From contig NW_004454216.1 of assembly GCF_000283155.1 (NCBI RefSeq), positions 6,951,493-7,015,492 on the forward strand: a stretch of 64,000 nt of DNA, in the 5' to 3' direction. Under the pieces are notes generated by a model. It had not been told where the DNA came from. It was given only the letters and a program-made list of their open reading frames with translations, and made no database searches. The stretch's first letter is position 1; each line of letters starts with the position of its first letter. The DNA comes from Ceratotherium simum simum (lineage: Eukaryota; Chordata; Mammalia; Perissodactyla; Rhinocerotidae). Positions 13,430 through 26,069 of the stretch are shown here, in pieces. The translations under genes were made by a program, and so were the position numbers.

Positions 13430-15122
13430 AAAATTTATTTCCTGTCAAATTCAAATTCACTTTAGTAACCTGACACATTTACAATATCTATGGGTCCTTT
13501 TGTATTTTTATCACCATCCAAATGGTATTGGTAAACATTTCCAGTTACCATAATCATGTTAAATAACACCCAACTCTCAGTCCAGCCTCGGCCCAATATA
13601 TCTCTCCACCAAATCAAAACACCACTCTCTTATTGTCATTACACTGTAGCTCATTTCCAATTTGTGAATTGTGTTCTACTGCCAACCAATTTGAACTAGT
13701 TTTGCAAGAAAAATGCTGTGAACTGCCTTGGGAAATAGCATTTTACATGCCTCTACCTCTCTTCCAAAGGACTTGGCATTCTGGACAGATTTCAGCTCCT
13801 TGCTCTAACTAAATACCTGTTGGGTAGAAAAGTGAGAAAAATAAAAATCCAAAGAGGAGCAGGAGTTGAATTGTCTTCTGGCTCCACCAGCCTAATTCTT
13901 AGGGAGCAGGGCAATGTTTCATTTTAACAATTGGCAAAAGACAGGCTTGCTTCACCTTCTCTCTCGGTTCCTGTGCCCATGAAAGAAAACCAGTCACCTG
14001 TAAACCAACCTCCCCCCTCATTCCTCTAAGAGAAGTAGTGGGAGAATAAAAGCCTAAATGCCAGTTGAACAGAAATGAGCAGCTCAGATGCCAGCCCAAC
14101 GCCTGCACAAAGAGGTCAGGCGTGAATTTAAGGGTTCAGAGAAGCCAGTTTGAGGGTGTTCGTTTTTTAAACCCTCTATCACTCTCTTTTTTTCCCTAGG
14201 AAAAGTCTCGACTTAAAAATCCAGGTTTTTCTTTTAGTGGAAAGCCGACTCTTTCTTAAAAGGCTCAATGGTAGATTGATAGAGAAAATGTGGATGGATT
14301 ATGGCCCAAGGGCTAAGATGCAGCTCCTGCACTATTGGTGGACACGCACCATTTCTGTGGCTGGAAGAGCCTAGAGTCTTCTGTATCAAACCATCACTGG
14401 ACTCTGAGGATATCCAACACACGGAGACTTGAATTGCTTGTCCAGAAAATAAAATCTGAAGTCTTTTTGGTTCCCTTGGTGCCAGGGTCTTCCTTGTGGG
14501 GCTTTTAGCTCCCAATTTTAGTTTCTACGAGTCCCCTAGAGAGAACTTCTGCTCTCAGCAGACCAGCCTCACTGTTCCCTTCATCCTCACAGGCCACCTC
14601 ACCACAGATAAGCCTATATCTCAACCACCTCACCTTGAACTGACATCTCTTCCCAAAGGCCTGTGTCTTGTATCCTTATCTCTTCATTACCTTTTAATGT
14701 AAATGTTGTCTCCCCACTTAACTGTAAGTTCTCACGTGCCTGAGACCCAAGAGCATGGTTTACTCATCCTTGAATCTCCCCATTGAAGCTAGTACCATGC
14801 CTTATTCATAAAGTGCCTTGAATGTATGAATGTTCACAAAAATGACAGTGAGAAATGAGATGAGTCTGCAGTCAAACCATAATCATTTTCCACCACAAAA
14901 CCCTGTAGCCCAAAACCCTGCCCAGTGCTACTAGGAGGAATTCGTTTCTCAGAGCCACAGAATCTGCTCAAACTGCCAGATTCAAAACCAGGTCAAGTTT
15001 TTTTTTAACATTGCATTCATGACCAAGACACAAGCTGCTCATCCCGTGTCTGCCACAATGGAATGGAAGGGAAGTGTAGAAGAAACACAGAGAAGAGGAT
15101 GACATTCATTTACTCAAGTAAA

Positions 15123-15164
<42 letters not shown>

Positions 15165-15247
15165 GCAGTGATGGAGAGTGCAGATGCTTTTTTCTCCATC
15201 TGTGATAGCAAAGACAGGACTGTATCTCCAGAAGACGCCTCTAGGAG
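13430..15247 (-). other. TIGIT: TIGIT 3' UTR (extent uncertain)
   Basis: Non-coding sequence directly downstream of the TIGIT stop codon on the minus strand. The distal end is not fixed by the sequence. Minus-strand AATAAA hexamers occur at 13434-13439 and 13133-13138, and an ATTAAA-type signal near 14694. A 3' UTR of about 0.6-2.1 kb is compatible with these. RNA evidence would be needed to choose. Confidence 0.4.
15124..15162. repeat. (AC)19-20 microsatellite
   Basis: A pure AC run of 39 bases within the proximal TIGIT 3' UTR, about 90 bases past the stop codon. Its purity and length make it a likely polymorphic marker. Confidence 0.95.
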
Positions 15248-15481
15248 CTAACCGGTCTCTGCTGGGAAGAGGAGGCTCCCGATGCTCCTGTAACTCAGGA
15301 CATTGAAGTAGTCGTGCGGCTCGGCATAGTCCTCTCCCCTCTGCTCTCTGCAGAGGCTGGCAGGCACCGCTTCTGCCTGGACACTGCTTTCAGGGAATGA
15401 TGGAGCACTGGGACTCCATTCCTCCTGTTCTGATGGTGTTCTGATGCCATTTTCCACAGAATGGATTCTGAGAGATTTCTT
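15248..15481 (-). CDS. TIGIT: TIGIT exon 4: cytoplasmic tail with ITT-like and ITIM motifs, stop codon
   Basis: The minus-strand acceptor (T-rich tract then TTTTTAG) ends just before 15481, and the exon opens in phase 0 as KKSLRIHSVE, closely matching the mammalian TIGIT tail. It encodes residues 167-243 and ends in TAG at 15248-15250. The tail holds an ITT-like tyrosine (Y224 in DYFNV) and an ITIM (Y230 in LSYRSI). In TIGIT these recruit GRB2/SHIP1 and phosphatases to damp T and NK cell activation. The acidic EEWSPSAPS segment and the C-terminal ETG are also conserved. Residue 218 is tyrosine (EDYAEP) where human has cysteine, giving an additional tail tyrosine. The assignment is secure because motif order and length match the family. 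Confidence 0.95.
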   Translation of the reverse strand, partial: KKSLRIHSVENGIRTPSEQEEWSPSAPSFPESSVQAEAVPASLCREQRGEDYAEPHDYFNVLSYRSIGSLLFPAETG

Positions 15482-15814
15482 CTAAAAACAAACAAACTAC
15501 AAAGTGAGTATATGGAGTTGTTATTCAAAAGTTACTCACCAACATGACAGATAGTTAGAATGATCTCCCTCTTCCTTTCTTACACACACACGCAGGCAAA
15601 CTTACGTTCTTACCAACACTGATTCCCTAATCTTTCGTTTCTCAGCCTTGTCACAGCTAGATTTTGGTACCAAGCACTCCACTGAAACTACGCTTATTAC
15701 ACGGGCCGTGTGCCCCACACCCTGGGACTTCTAGTCACTGAGCCTAGTGAGCAACTTTCAGTCCCAGTTCTCTCTTACTCCTTACTGCATCTGAGACTGT
15801 AGACCTCTACCTTT

Positions 15815-16530
15815 TTGAAACGTTCTCCTTCTCTGGCTCCAACGACATCACTCTCTCCTGATACTCCTCCTCCTCCTGTGAATCCCCACCTTCACCTTCA
15901 GCCAAGTCTTCTCTTTTCTCTGCTTACACATCAGCTCCCCAAATACAGGGGCTCCCCAAATTTCTGCCCTCTGCTTTCTCACAGTCAACACTCTCTGAGT
16001 CACTTCATCCATATGTACATCTACCACCATCTGTACATGGAAGAGTCCCAAATCTCTGTCCAAATTAGACCAGGCTTCTGCCTTGAACTCCAGACCCAGA
16101 TGTCCACCTGCTAACTGGGCATCACCACCTGATGACCCTCAGTAAGCCCAGGCTCAACCCGTCTCACACAAAACCATCATGCTCCCTCCTCCACAAACTG
16201 CTCCTGCCCCTGCATTCTCCCTTCTGGTTTCTGGCACCAGCAGACCAGAAACCTGGAAGCTAATGTTAAACTTTAATTGGTCATAAGATCCCATCTAATT
16301 TTACTCCTAATTAGCTCTGAAATCTCTGCCCTCTTTTCCACCCCTACTTTCATGTCTTATCTCTCACCTGTACTTCCACACTTGCCTGCCTCTAGATTCC
16401 CTCTTACCACTGGTCCAACTTCCACATGGCCACCAGCAAAATGATTTTTCAAAAATGGAAGTTGGATCATGCCACGCCTCTGCCTAAAATCCTTCACTGC
16501 CTCCCATTGTCCACAGGAGGGTGCTTAACC
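15815..16530. repeat. L2 LINE fragment
   Basis: Pyrimidine-rich sequence ending in the characteristic L2 stretch 'cacgcctctgcctaaaatcc' and 'ttcactgcctcccattg', preceded by 'agaaacctggaagc' type sequence. Open frames across it are incidental. Confidence 0.65.
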
Positions 16531-16779
16531 TCCTGTAGGTGCCACAGGTGGACCGCAGGGGATTTGTAAAACTGCTTAAATGATATAAAAAACATTGTGT
16601 AAGGGTGCATTCTTCCGGGAAGTAAGTCCCTAATTTCACTACATTACTCACAGAAGACTATGCGTGATGTCCCTCAAAATGTCCTTTGTGATTTGGGCAC
16701 ACTCACCTTTCCAGCTTCATCTCCCATAGTGTTTCCTCAACCAACACCCCAACTTCTGGTATAGGGCCTGGGTGCCAGA

Positions 16780-16985
16780 GAGGTACCGTTTATTGAGAAT
16801 CTGCTATAAGCACACACTGGGCTAGCTTCTTTATGTAATCTCAGCAACAACACTACGGAAGTTTCTACTTTTGAATGAGGTAGTAGGCACAGACAGGTGA
16901 AGTCATTTGCCCAAGGACGAATCCAGTTCTGACTTGGGTTCGTCTGACTCCAGGCCACGCTCTTTCTCCTCAGTCAAGTTGCCTC
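16780..16985 (+). repeat. MIR SINE
   Basis: Begins 'taccgtttattgagaatctg' and passes through a 'ctgggctagcttctttatgt' junction, an 'acaggtgaagtcatttgccc' block and a 'ctgactccaggccacgctct' end. This order is diagnostic of MIR in + orientation. Confidence 0.75.
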
Positions 16986-17363
16986 TCATCTTGCACCTTC
17001 TTGAATGCCATGCACTGTTTCCTGCCTCCCCGATTTTGTATATGCTACACCCATTGTCCCTTCCCCACAGTTCCCTGAAAAGTTATCTGCTCATTCCTCC
17101 AGAATCAGCTTCACAGCACATTGTCCAAAAAGCCTTCTCTGACCCTTCCAGGAAGATTATGTTCTTCCTATGTGCTAGAATATGGTCCTAGAGGTTCTCT
17201 GTTGTAACATTCAGTGCTGTCTGAAACTTACTGATTTACCCTTCTGTCTTCTCCAGGCCCCAAACTTTGAGTTCCCTGAGGGAAGAATCCAAGCTGTATT
17301 CCTCTTTGTAAACTCAGAGCCCATAACACATGCTCAAAATATGTCTTACGACTGAAATGCGTG

Positions 17364-17388
17364 CACACACACACACACACACACACAC
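17364..17388. repeat. (CA)12 microsatellite
   Basis: Uninterrupted CA dinucleotides within TIGIT intron 3. Confidence 0.9.
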
Positions 17389-17782
17389 TCTTCCTCAGCT
17401 CCATACCTAAAAGAACAGGATTTTCTAAATCAAAGTAGGAACTCCTGGTCAGACAACTGCAATTACACTTATGGGACAATAGGACAGACAGCGAAATCTG
17501 TTTGCGACAATCAAGGATGTGAAGTCAGCCGTCACATCTATATGAGAGCATCAGAGGTGAGGGTTGTGCTAAGGCAAGGAAATTGAAGAACAGCAGGCGC
17601 AAGCAGGATGGCAGAAGAGATGCCTAATGACACCCAGTGCAAAGCTGACACCCTCTTAGCCTTACTGAGACTGCTCTAAAGCATGTCACTCACCCCTACC
17701 ATAGGTCTGAATGACAGAATCACAAAGAATCACACACAGGCTTGGAAAATAACAACAAGCACAAACCAAACCTCATTCTGCG

Positions 17783-17798
17783 CCCCCCCCCCCCCCCC
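17783..17798. repeat. Poly-C homopolymer (16 C)
   Basis: Sixteen consecutive C on the + strand (G on the TIGIT sense strand). The run length may be an assembly estimate because such tracts sequence poorly. Confidence 0.9.
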
Positions 17799-18714
17799 GA
17801 CTTCTTCCAGGATAGGAAACAGCAGCATCACCATTGGCTAGTGTCAAGCTGAGCAGTGCGCACATGTATGCAGGGAGGCTGGAAGGGAGGGTGGATGGGG
17901 CCGCATGGATGTGCACCATAAACAAATATCAAAAACTAGGGGTGGCAAACACTGCAGGCCCTGAGGAGCTGGGCCTAGAGAGAGGCCACAGTTCCAGAAG
18001 CACACACATGAGTCAGGAGGTCATGCCACATGCACTGTCCCATTCATGCCTTTTCAGTAGATGTGGCTGCACCTTACCGTAGGTATGAGGAAAAGGGTGG
18101 TTATCAGAGATCAGGACAATGCTGTGCTTAAAGGACTACATCCCTAGATGCAACTCAATCCATTTTGGCAATATGAATATCCAATTCTTTCTCGAAGAAC
18201 TGACTGTGACCTTTTGTGTTGGTGTGTTCTTGTTCCCATTCTTAGACTGGCCACCCTTGCCTTGGAATCTTAAGACTATTTGGCTTCCAAAAGTCCTCTG
18301 GGAAATACAAAAATGCCTGAGGTGGGTCCCTCAGCTGTTCCGTTTTCATTCCCTCCCTCTGTAATTGTGATCAGTGTAAAAAACAAGTCTGGAATTAAGG
18401 CACTGATGTTGTCCTAAAGGACCAAAGGGAGCTACGGCGACTGCAGCTGGGTCCTGCCAGGACAAACATTGCTCTCTGGGAGGACGTGAGGAAAACAGAC
18501 AGTTGGCAGTCATTATCCTGGAGATGGACATACTCATGTCTCCTTTCCCTCACAGAAGGTCCCTGCGGCACTTTTCCCAATAGCTGCTTAGCAAATTATA
18601 TTCATGCATTTAGTCATAATAAATCCATGCAATATAAATATTTATTGATCACCAGGTATTATGAGGTGCTACAGTACATAAAATTTATGCTAATTTTAAG
18701 AAATAAATAATAGT

Positions 18715-18930
18715 TATTAATACATGCTTGGAAAAATACCAAGTGCCTTACATGAATTATTTGACTTTTAAGTTTTCCCACAACCCTATGAGGGCAGCAC
18801 CATCATTATTCCCATTTTACAGATGAGGAAGCTGAGGCTCAGCAAAATTAGGGGACGAAGCTACTCAAGCGGTAGACCCAGGATCCAAACCTAGATCTGC
18901 CTGATTCCAAAGGCCATGCTCTTAAATAAT
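18715..18930 (+). repeat. MIR SINE
   Basis: Strong match to the MIR core: 'cacaaccctatgagggcagc', 'cccattttacagatgaggaa', 'gctgaggctcagcaaaat', and the tail 'ctgattccaaaggccatgct'. It is the best-preserved MIR in the window. Confidence 0.85.
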
Positions 18931-20379
18931 GCCAGCTACTGGCTCTCGGGGTCTGTAGAGTACGCTACGGATGCTCTGCTCAGATTCTCTCTACCTGGCC
19001 AGTGCTCCCATTCCCCAGACACTGGGAGTATAGGCTGTGAACAGCTCCTAGCTGCCCCTTCGCTGAAGAATTTCTCTTGAGCCCTCCTTGGTGAGCAACC
19101 AGCAGTCAATGACTGACTGAGGTGGGCTTCAAAAGGCCAGCTCCCTGCTTTGAGATGCGGCCAACTTTACACACAGTTCTTGCTTCAGGCACATCTCCAG
19201 CTGAGATCACATCAAGCTGAGCTTTCTTCCCTTAGCCCTACTCTGCTTCCTTCACTACCCTTCATCTGACAGCCCGTCCTGATAAATCCCTCTCACCAGA
19301 ATTCCCATGTCAGGCTCTGTTTCTGGAAACCTGATCTAAAACACTTGCTCCTGGGACAGGCCCTAGAAGGCAGACCCTAAGGATGGGATTGTGGAGGGGA
19401 ATCCTTCACCAGCTGGATGGGAATATTGACCCCACCACTGGTGGTGAAGTGGGATGGGACACAGACAGAGGGGATCATGAGCTGGTGCAACATCTCTGAC
19501 ATTTGAGAGGTATGGGGTAAATAGTGATGATTAGGACTGTGGGATTGGGCGACTTTTACTAAATTCCACTGATGCACTGAGGAGAGAAGACGGACAGGCT
19601 CAAGATCTATCAGCATCTGAAAGCAAGTGTGAGAGTCAAAGCTCCTCCTTGGAAGCATTTAAAGAAACCTCACCCCCAGCACTGAAAACCAGGCACAGGA
19701 CCTAATTGTAAGAGAGTCAGAACTACAAAGAAGGTGGATTCTAAGCCTGAGCAAGTCTCCGATGCCAAAATCAGGGTCTTGGTAGGAAAGGAGGAATCTT
19801 TGTGACTTGGGAGGAGGACCTCTGGGTAGATGGACTTGAGAGCCTTGAGCCACCTGCTTCTCTTGTATCATCCGGAGCTGCAGAAGTGGCCCACTCCTCC
19901 TAGATGGGAGATGGGGCCCTGTCAGGACCTCTACCTCCTCTACTGGCCATTGGCCCCAAAATTAGGGTAAAATCGCAGCCTACACTAACAGAGGGAATGC
20001 TAAGCATGTTAAGGGAGGAAAGAGCTTATAACTAGGACCTGACTAACATGTACTGGCAGGAACCGGGAAAGCATGTTTGGGAGTGAATCCTGAGGGTGAT
20101 GGGTCAGGGCTGGGTGAAAAGAATATGAGACTGAATGAGGGATAATTTGTTGATATTGGAACACATCCCATGACTCAAGATTTAACACCCTCACAAGGGC
20201 CCCAGGAGACAAGTCTAATATACTGCTGTCAATAAAGAGGCCAACACTGCTTTGGCAAACTACGGAAGAAAGAAACAAAACTCTCAGAGAAGTGAGAATG
20301 CTATAATGGACCCATGTAAAATAATAAGAAACATATATAGTGGTCTCTACCCCCAGTTCCTTCTAATACTTGGTCTTTA

Positions 20380-21150
20380 ACCCCAGTTCCTGACACAGAC
20401 CTCCTTAAATCCCTATAATTTCCTGAGTAATAGAAATGTCTTACACAGGGCTCCTAAATCCCTTTGAATTTTCTGGGTGATAGGGGTGTTTCTCGTTCTA
20501 ATGAGGCAACTTTTGGTGGACTCCTTAATGGAGACTGGTTACTAGAAAGACCAAACCATGATTAGAAGCTTGGAATTTTCAATCCTATCCCCCATTCTCC
20601 AGAGAGGGAAGGGAGCTGGAAAATAGCATAATAATCAATTATGCCTACATGGCAAAGTCTCCATAAAAAACCTAAAAGTATGGGGTTCAGAGAGCTTCCA
20701 TGTTGCTGAACACATCCACATGCCAGGAGGGTGGCACACCCCAACTCCATGGGGACAGAGGCTCCTGTGCATTGGATCCTTCGAGACCTCACTCTATGTA
20801 TCTCCTTCATCTGGCTAGTCATCTGTATTCTTTATTATACAACAAACCAGTAAATGTAACTAAGTGTTCCCCTAAGTTCTATGAGCTGTCTTAGCAAATT
20901 ATCAAATCCAAGGAGGGGGTTATGGGAAACTCAATTTATAGCCAGTCAGTCAGAAGTACAGGTGACAACCTGGGATTTGCAATTGGCGTCTGAAATGAGA
21001 GTGGTCTTGTAGGACTGAGCCCTTAACTTGTGAGATTTCCAAGTAGATAGTGTCAAAACTGAATTGATTGTAGGACACCCAGATGATGGAGGAGAATTGG
21101 TCAGTGTGGGAATAAACCCACACATCTGGTGTGAGAAGTGTTCTGTGCAG
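20380..21150 (+). mobile_element. Ancient LTR-like repeat
   Basis: Shows the phrase order of an old mammalian LTR family: 'cttggaattttcaatcc', 'ctccataaaaaacctaaaag', 'ggcacaccccaactccatgg', 'aaaccagtaaatgtaac' and 'gggactcaatttatagcc'-type sequence, with a 'gatagtgtcaaaactgaatt' end. Terminal repeats and a target duplication could not be fixed, so the family and exact ends are uncertain. Confidence 0.5.
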
Positions 21151-21206
21151 TGTTAAGAATAGAGAAAAGGGAAAAACCAGAATTTTTCCTGATATAACTA
21201 CTAAAT

Positions 21207-21547
21207 CAGGGATTGGCAAACTAAGGCCCATGGGTCAAATCTGGCCCACCATGGATTTTTGTAATGCCCATGAGCTAAAAATGGTTTTTATATTTTTAAG
21301 CGGTTAAAAAAATTCAAAAGAAGAATGACATATGAAAATTATATGACACGTGAAAATTACATGAAATTCAAATTTCAGTGTTATAAAGGTTTATTGGAAC
21401 ACAGCCATACTCATTCATTTATATATTGTCTATGGTGCTTTTATGCTACAATGGCACAGTTGAACTGTTGCAACAAAGACTGGGTGCCCCACAAAGCCTA
21501 AAAGACTTACTACCTGGCCCTTTATAGAGAAACTTTGCCAATCCTTG
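21207..21547. mobile_element. hAT nonautonomous DNA transposon with terminal inverted repeats
   Basis: The left end reads CAGGGATTGGCAAAC and the right end is its near-complement (TTTGCCAATCCTTG). The flanks TACTAAAT and TACTATAT (7 of 8 identical) form the 8-bp target-site duplication expected of hAT elements. The core 'tttattggaacacagccata' is typical of this widespread mammalian family. No transposase is encoded. Confidence 0.85.
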
Positions 21548-22089
21548 TACTATATAATTTTAAAAATCCAACGTTGATTATGTTTCTAGGGAAGATCCAG
21601 AGGACATGCTATGGTGGAAAGGAATGGGTTGATGAGGGGACACCAGCATCATTGAGAAGCTCGGTGGTTTCTCTCCTCTGTAGGCTGGAGCTGAAGTAGG
21701 AAATGCTTTTATGGAACTGGATCTCTAGTAGCAACAGGGATGTGGAGATCCCAAAATGATACAAGGGCAGGTGGCAGCATGTAAGAAACAAAGTAGATGT
21801 AATTAACGCAATGGCAGCCAAGGAAGCCTGACCCATGGGTATATTAAGATGGCTAATAAAGCAAGTGTTCCTAGGAGAAATATAGATGAACAGAGTATTG
21901 CTTATATATATAATCAAGAGATTAAGAATACATGAGAGTAAGCTGAGGCCAGCACCCCAATGGAAAGTCAAGACCTCTTGCCCAGGTTCCAGGTCTATGA
22001 ACAGTACTGGTGTGGATATTATTCGTTCACCCGTCAACTCTACTCTCCAACCTAGTGCATCGTATTCTGTGCCCTAAGAAAACTGAACT

Positions 22090-22480
22090 ATATGTACTTC
22101 ATCAGTGGGTTCCCTTGCTCTCTGGCTTGAGTTTGGATTCAGCCAATGCAGAGCAACAGTAGGAGAATGGAGAGAAGGGGAGTGAGGTGAGGGTATATAT
22201 TCCCTCGGCATGCTCTCTGCAAGGTGGCTGTGGACTGGCTGTGACCTTCCATCCAAGATTAAAGCGCTTCTCAAGGTGGTCCCCTCCATACAACTCTCTC
22301 TTTCCAGGTTCTGGTAATCACCCTTTCCCCTTTCACTGAAAGAACTAGGAGTGGTAACAACACACTGCTACACTCCCCCTTATGGTTTTCTTATATGCTG
22401 CCCAGTCCTTTGTAAATCTCCTTATTGAACTGTCCTCAAACTACCCAACTTGAGAGTACTTTGTGTTCCCTGCTGGACCT
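22090..22480 (+). repeat. Old medium-reiteration repeat, family unassigned
   Basis: Texture and phrases ('ggtatatattccctcggc', 'gtaaatctccttattgaac', 'tcctcaaactacccaacttg') recall an ancient LTR-like mammalian repeat. The ends are not definable by eye. Confidence 0.35.
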
Positions 22481-24829
22481 TGAATGACACGACTATAAAA
22501 CGCATTTGAGCAAGGAGAGAGAGAAGATGGGAGACTATAGCCAAAGTACATGAAAGAAGCAGAGGGCCTGAAATTAGACAGGCAGCAGTGGAAATGTCAA
22601 AGAGGGGGCTGGTGAATAAAACATTATAGAAGGGGAGCCACAGGACTTGATAGCTACTGGACTCTCTCTTTTCACCTTTTCCCCATCTCCTATACAAAAT
22701 GACCAAAGTTAGTCTGGGTTACTGGCATGAAAATTAACCAGTCTTAATCCTTAATAAGAAAATTTGTTCTGCTGCTTCTAAAGAGCCTTCCATACTTCCA
22801 TTCCAGAACCGTAGAACACTGGTGACAACAGAGGACATCTGTTCACCAAACATGATAGCTGCTCCCTTCCAAGCTCAGAAAGCAATCGTCATTCTCTTCA
22901 CATCTCCCCTCTAGTCAATCACTTCTCTTATCCTCATTTCCCCCAGTGGTTTCATTTCCTAATCATGTCTACTGTGATAGCCAAGACAAAAATGAAAATA
23001 CTATGGGTCATTGGCTTCTTCCATAGCATGAGCCACATCTCAGCCACTGCTGGATCTCCAGCACACTGTTCAACCATGTCTGTTGAATGATAAAGAATAA
23101 GTGGCCACATGTCTATGAACCAGGTAGGTCATCAGTCTCAACATTTGCCTCGTAAACCAAGAAGTGAGGGTTTGAACCATGTGACAACAGAGATTTTTGC
23201 AGGTGAGTTGGTGGACCGAGGAGTCATCTGCTGGTGTAAGACCGTATGTAGCTTTCACCTATCACGTGAGCTTTCCTACTATCTGGAGGATCTCTTTAAT
23301 TCTCTCTGGACCATATTAGCAAGATCCAACAGGTGCTTCAAGAACTGTTAGACCCATGACTGGAGAAGACCTGGGAAATTTATAACTCACAGAAGGGAAC
23401 ATGACTTTGGCTCTGTTACCAAAATACGTTTCCCCATCCTCGCTCCAATCTGTTCTCAGTGAAATAAAGTTAGAGTAAGGGTTCTTGGACTCTCTTCATT
23501 TGTAGATCTGGCTAAAGATAGAATGTGTGTCAAACAGAGCATGTTATTGTTACATAAATACCCTTGTTATTGATGGTAGTTAAGGAAAACAAAATAGGTT
23601 TATCTACACAGAAAACGAAGAGAATTTAAGATGTAAAGTATTAGGCTAAAAGTTCAAGATTAGTCACTGAGAACAGATATGAGTATGCAGGAAAAGTAGA
23701 ATTCCACAAGCAGAATTAACAGTAGGAAAATATACACAAAGGGATCAAGGCAGGGATATAGAATTCCAACTGTTTAAAATGCAAGTACCATGAGGTCTAC
23801 GCAGAAGAACATGACAATGGCACTTTCTTATTAAGCAATTCTAGTTTGTGTAATTTATCCTAACTTTGAGGCCTGGAGAGGGAAACAGGTCTCTATGGTC
23901 TTTAGGGGAGTGACAAGAGTTTAAAAAGTCAAATAGATGTTAAATAAGAAAGAAGAGAAAATCAAAGGATGCTCTATTTCTAGAAGAGGGAGAAAGAGAG
24001 AAAGAGGGCAAGAACTCACAATCAGCAAGCAAGATGGAACCAGTGCCTAAGAACACAAAGCTGTCCAAATCTTCACCCCCTCTCTGGGACTGGCAGTGAC
24101 CCAGCCAGATGCAGGCTAAGTGGCTGGTCAGGAATCAGGCATAGTGGGACTAGAACTCAGGTGGGGGGGTCTTGACTCAATATAGCCCAAGGTACAGAGT
24201 GGACGGGCTAGCTAAGCCTGCCCTGCTTGTAAAAGTCAACCTTTGAAAGCTGATAAGAAATACAACATCAAGGAGTTCTGCTTCTGCTAGAATTATGATT
24301 GAATATGTTGCTTTGAACCAACACTTCCACCGAGAACAGCTAAAAAGTTGAAGCAAATGTTAGAAACAGCTATTTGTAGTAATCAGAGATCTACAAAATC
24401 AGTGAGGAATTTGTGGGCTGGGCAGCAAGATCCAAAAGAAGGAAGCCCAGAGAGATGAGATGAGCATTTGGGGACATTTTCTCTGGGAGGCAATTGCCTG
24501 AAAGTTATGGCTGAGAGGCTAATACAGCAGATAACACAGAGCTTATGGCTGGATGGACAAAATTTGGAGTTTGGAAACCACCAAGGAGAGGAGACTTCGG
24601 CAAACACCACTGGCTTTTAGTTGAGTCCCCAAAGGACTACACTCTATGAGTAAGGAAGTACTAGAAATTAAGTCCAGCTTTACATCCTCTCACTACTGAT
24701 TTAATTAAGGTGACTTGGGAATGATGGTGCCTCCAGAGTAGTCACCTGATAGAAGCAAAAAGGAATCCTCTCTGGAGGAAAATGATATTATCTAGAGCCT
24801 CATAGGTTTCCATGTAGAATATACAGCAC

Positions 24830-26060
24830 TCAATGAAAAGTAACCAGATGGTCAAGAAGACAAGATAGGAGCAAAAATACCAACATTAAAAGACACACAG
24901 AGGACCCAATTAATAGGATTATCAGGCACAAACTTCAAGATAACTATAATTAATATTTTCAAAGAATTAAAAGACAAGATTGAGAATTTTGGAGGACTGT
25001 AAACTATTCAAACAAAGAACAAAATGGAAGTCCCAGATCTGAAAAATACAATAACTGAAATTAAGAAGTTAATGGATGGGTTTAACAGAAGATTAGAGAC
25101 ATCAAAGAAGATACTTCGTAAACTGGAAGGTATATCAAAAGAAAACATCCACTCTAAAATTTGATGAGACAAGTGGATGGAAAATACAAAAAAAGAGGAT
25201 AAGAAGAGACATGGGGAAAAGTCAAAATGTTGAAAATACCTGTAATTAGAATTCCAGAAGAAGAGGAAAACAAGGATGAAGATGTAATATATGAAGAGAC
25301 AATAGCCTGGAATGATCTAAAACCAACAAAAGACATTAAGCCACAAGTTCAAAAAGCTCGCCAAACCCCAACAGAATAAATACAAAGACAGTTATATCTA
25401 ATTATATCACTGAACAATTGCTGAACACCAGAGAAAGAAATTTTTTAAAGAACCACAAGAAAAAAACATAACTTCAAAGAAGCAAAAATAAGCCTCTCAC
25501 ACAGTTTCTCAACAGAAATAGAGGAAGCCAGAGACAAAGGAATCGTATGTTCCGTGTGCTGAAAGATAGTAACTGCCATCATGGAATTCCATATCCAGCA
25601 AAACAAATACACCGTTTTCACACTAAGGAAAAATACAGAGATTTTCAGACAAACAAAAACCAAGATAATTCATCCCCAGCATACTTGCACAAAAGGAAAT
25701 ATTAAAGAATATTCTTTAGGCAGGAGGAAAATGACCCTAGTTGTACGAGAGGACATGCAAGAAGAAATGAAGAGCAACAGGGTAAATCTAAGTGAATTCT
25801 GACTCACAAAACAAGAATAATTTCTTTTGGGGTTTAAAATGTGGAAAGAACTAAAATACTGGCAATAATAGCAAAAGTTGAGGAGGTAAGTAAAAAGAGT
25901 TAATGTGTTCTAAGGTTCATGCATAATCCAAGAAATCATTAAAGTACTAATATATATTAGACTTTAATAAGTCACAGGCATATTTTGTAATCTCTAGTGT
26001 AACCACTAAAAGAATAACAAGGAAAAATGTATAACTACCAAATAAATCTTTTTAATAATA
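24830..26060 (+). mobile_element. Degraded L1-lineage (HAL1-like) element
   Basis: A-rich + strand shows the L1/HAL1 'cagaggacccaattaatagg', 'atggaattccatatccagc', 'gattttcagacaaacaaaaa' and 'tattctttaggcaggaggaaaa' succession. It has many stops and is non-functional. It lies antisense to TIGIT within intron 3. Confidence 0.65.
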
Positions 26061-26069
26061 AAAAGTACT

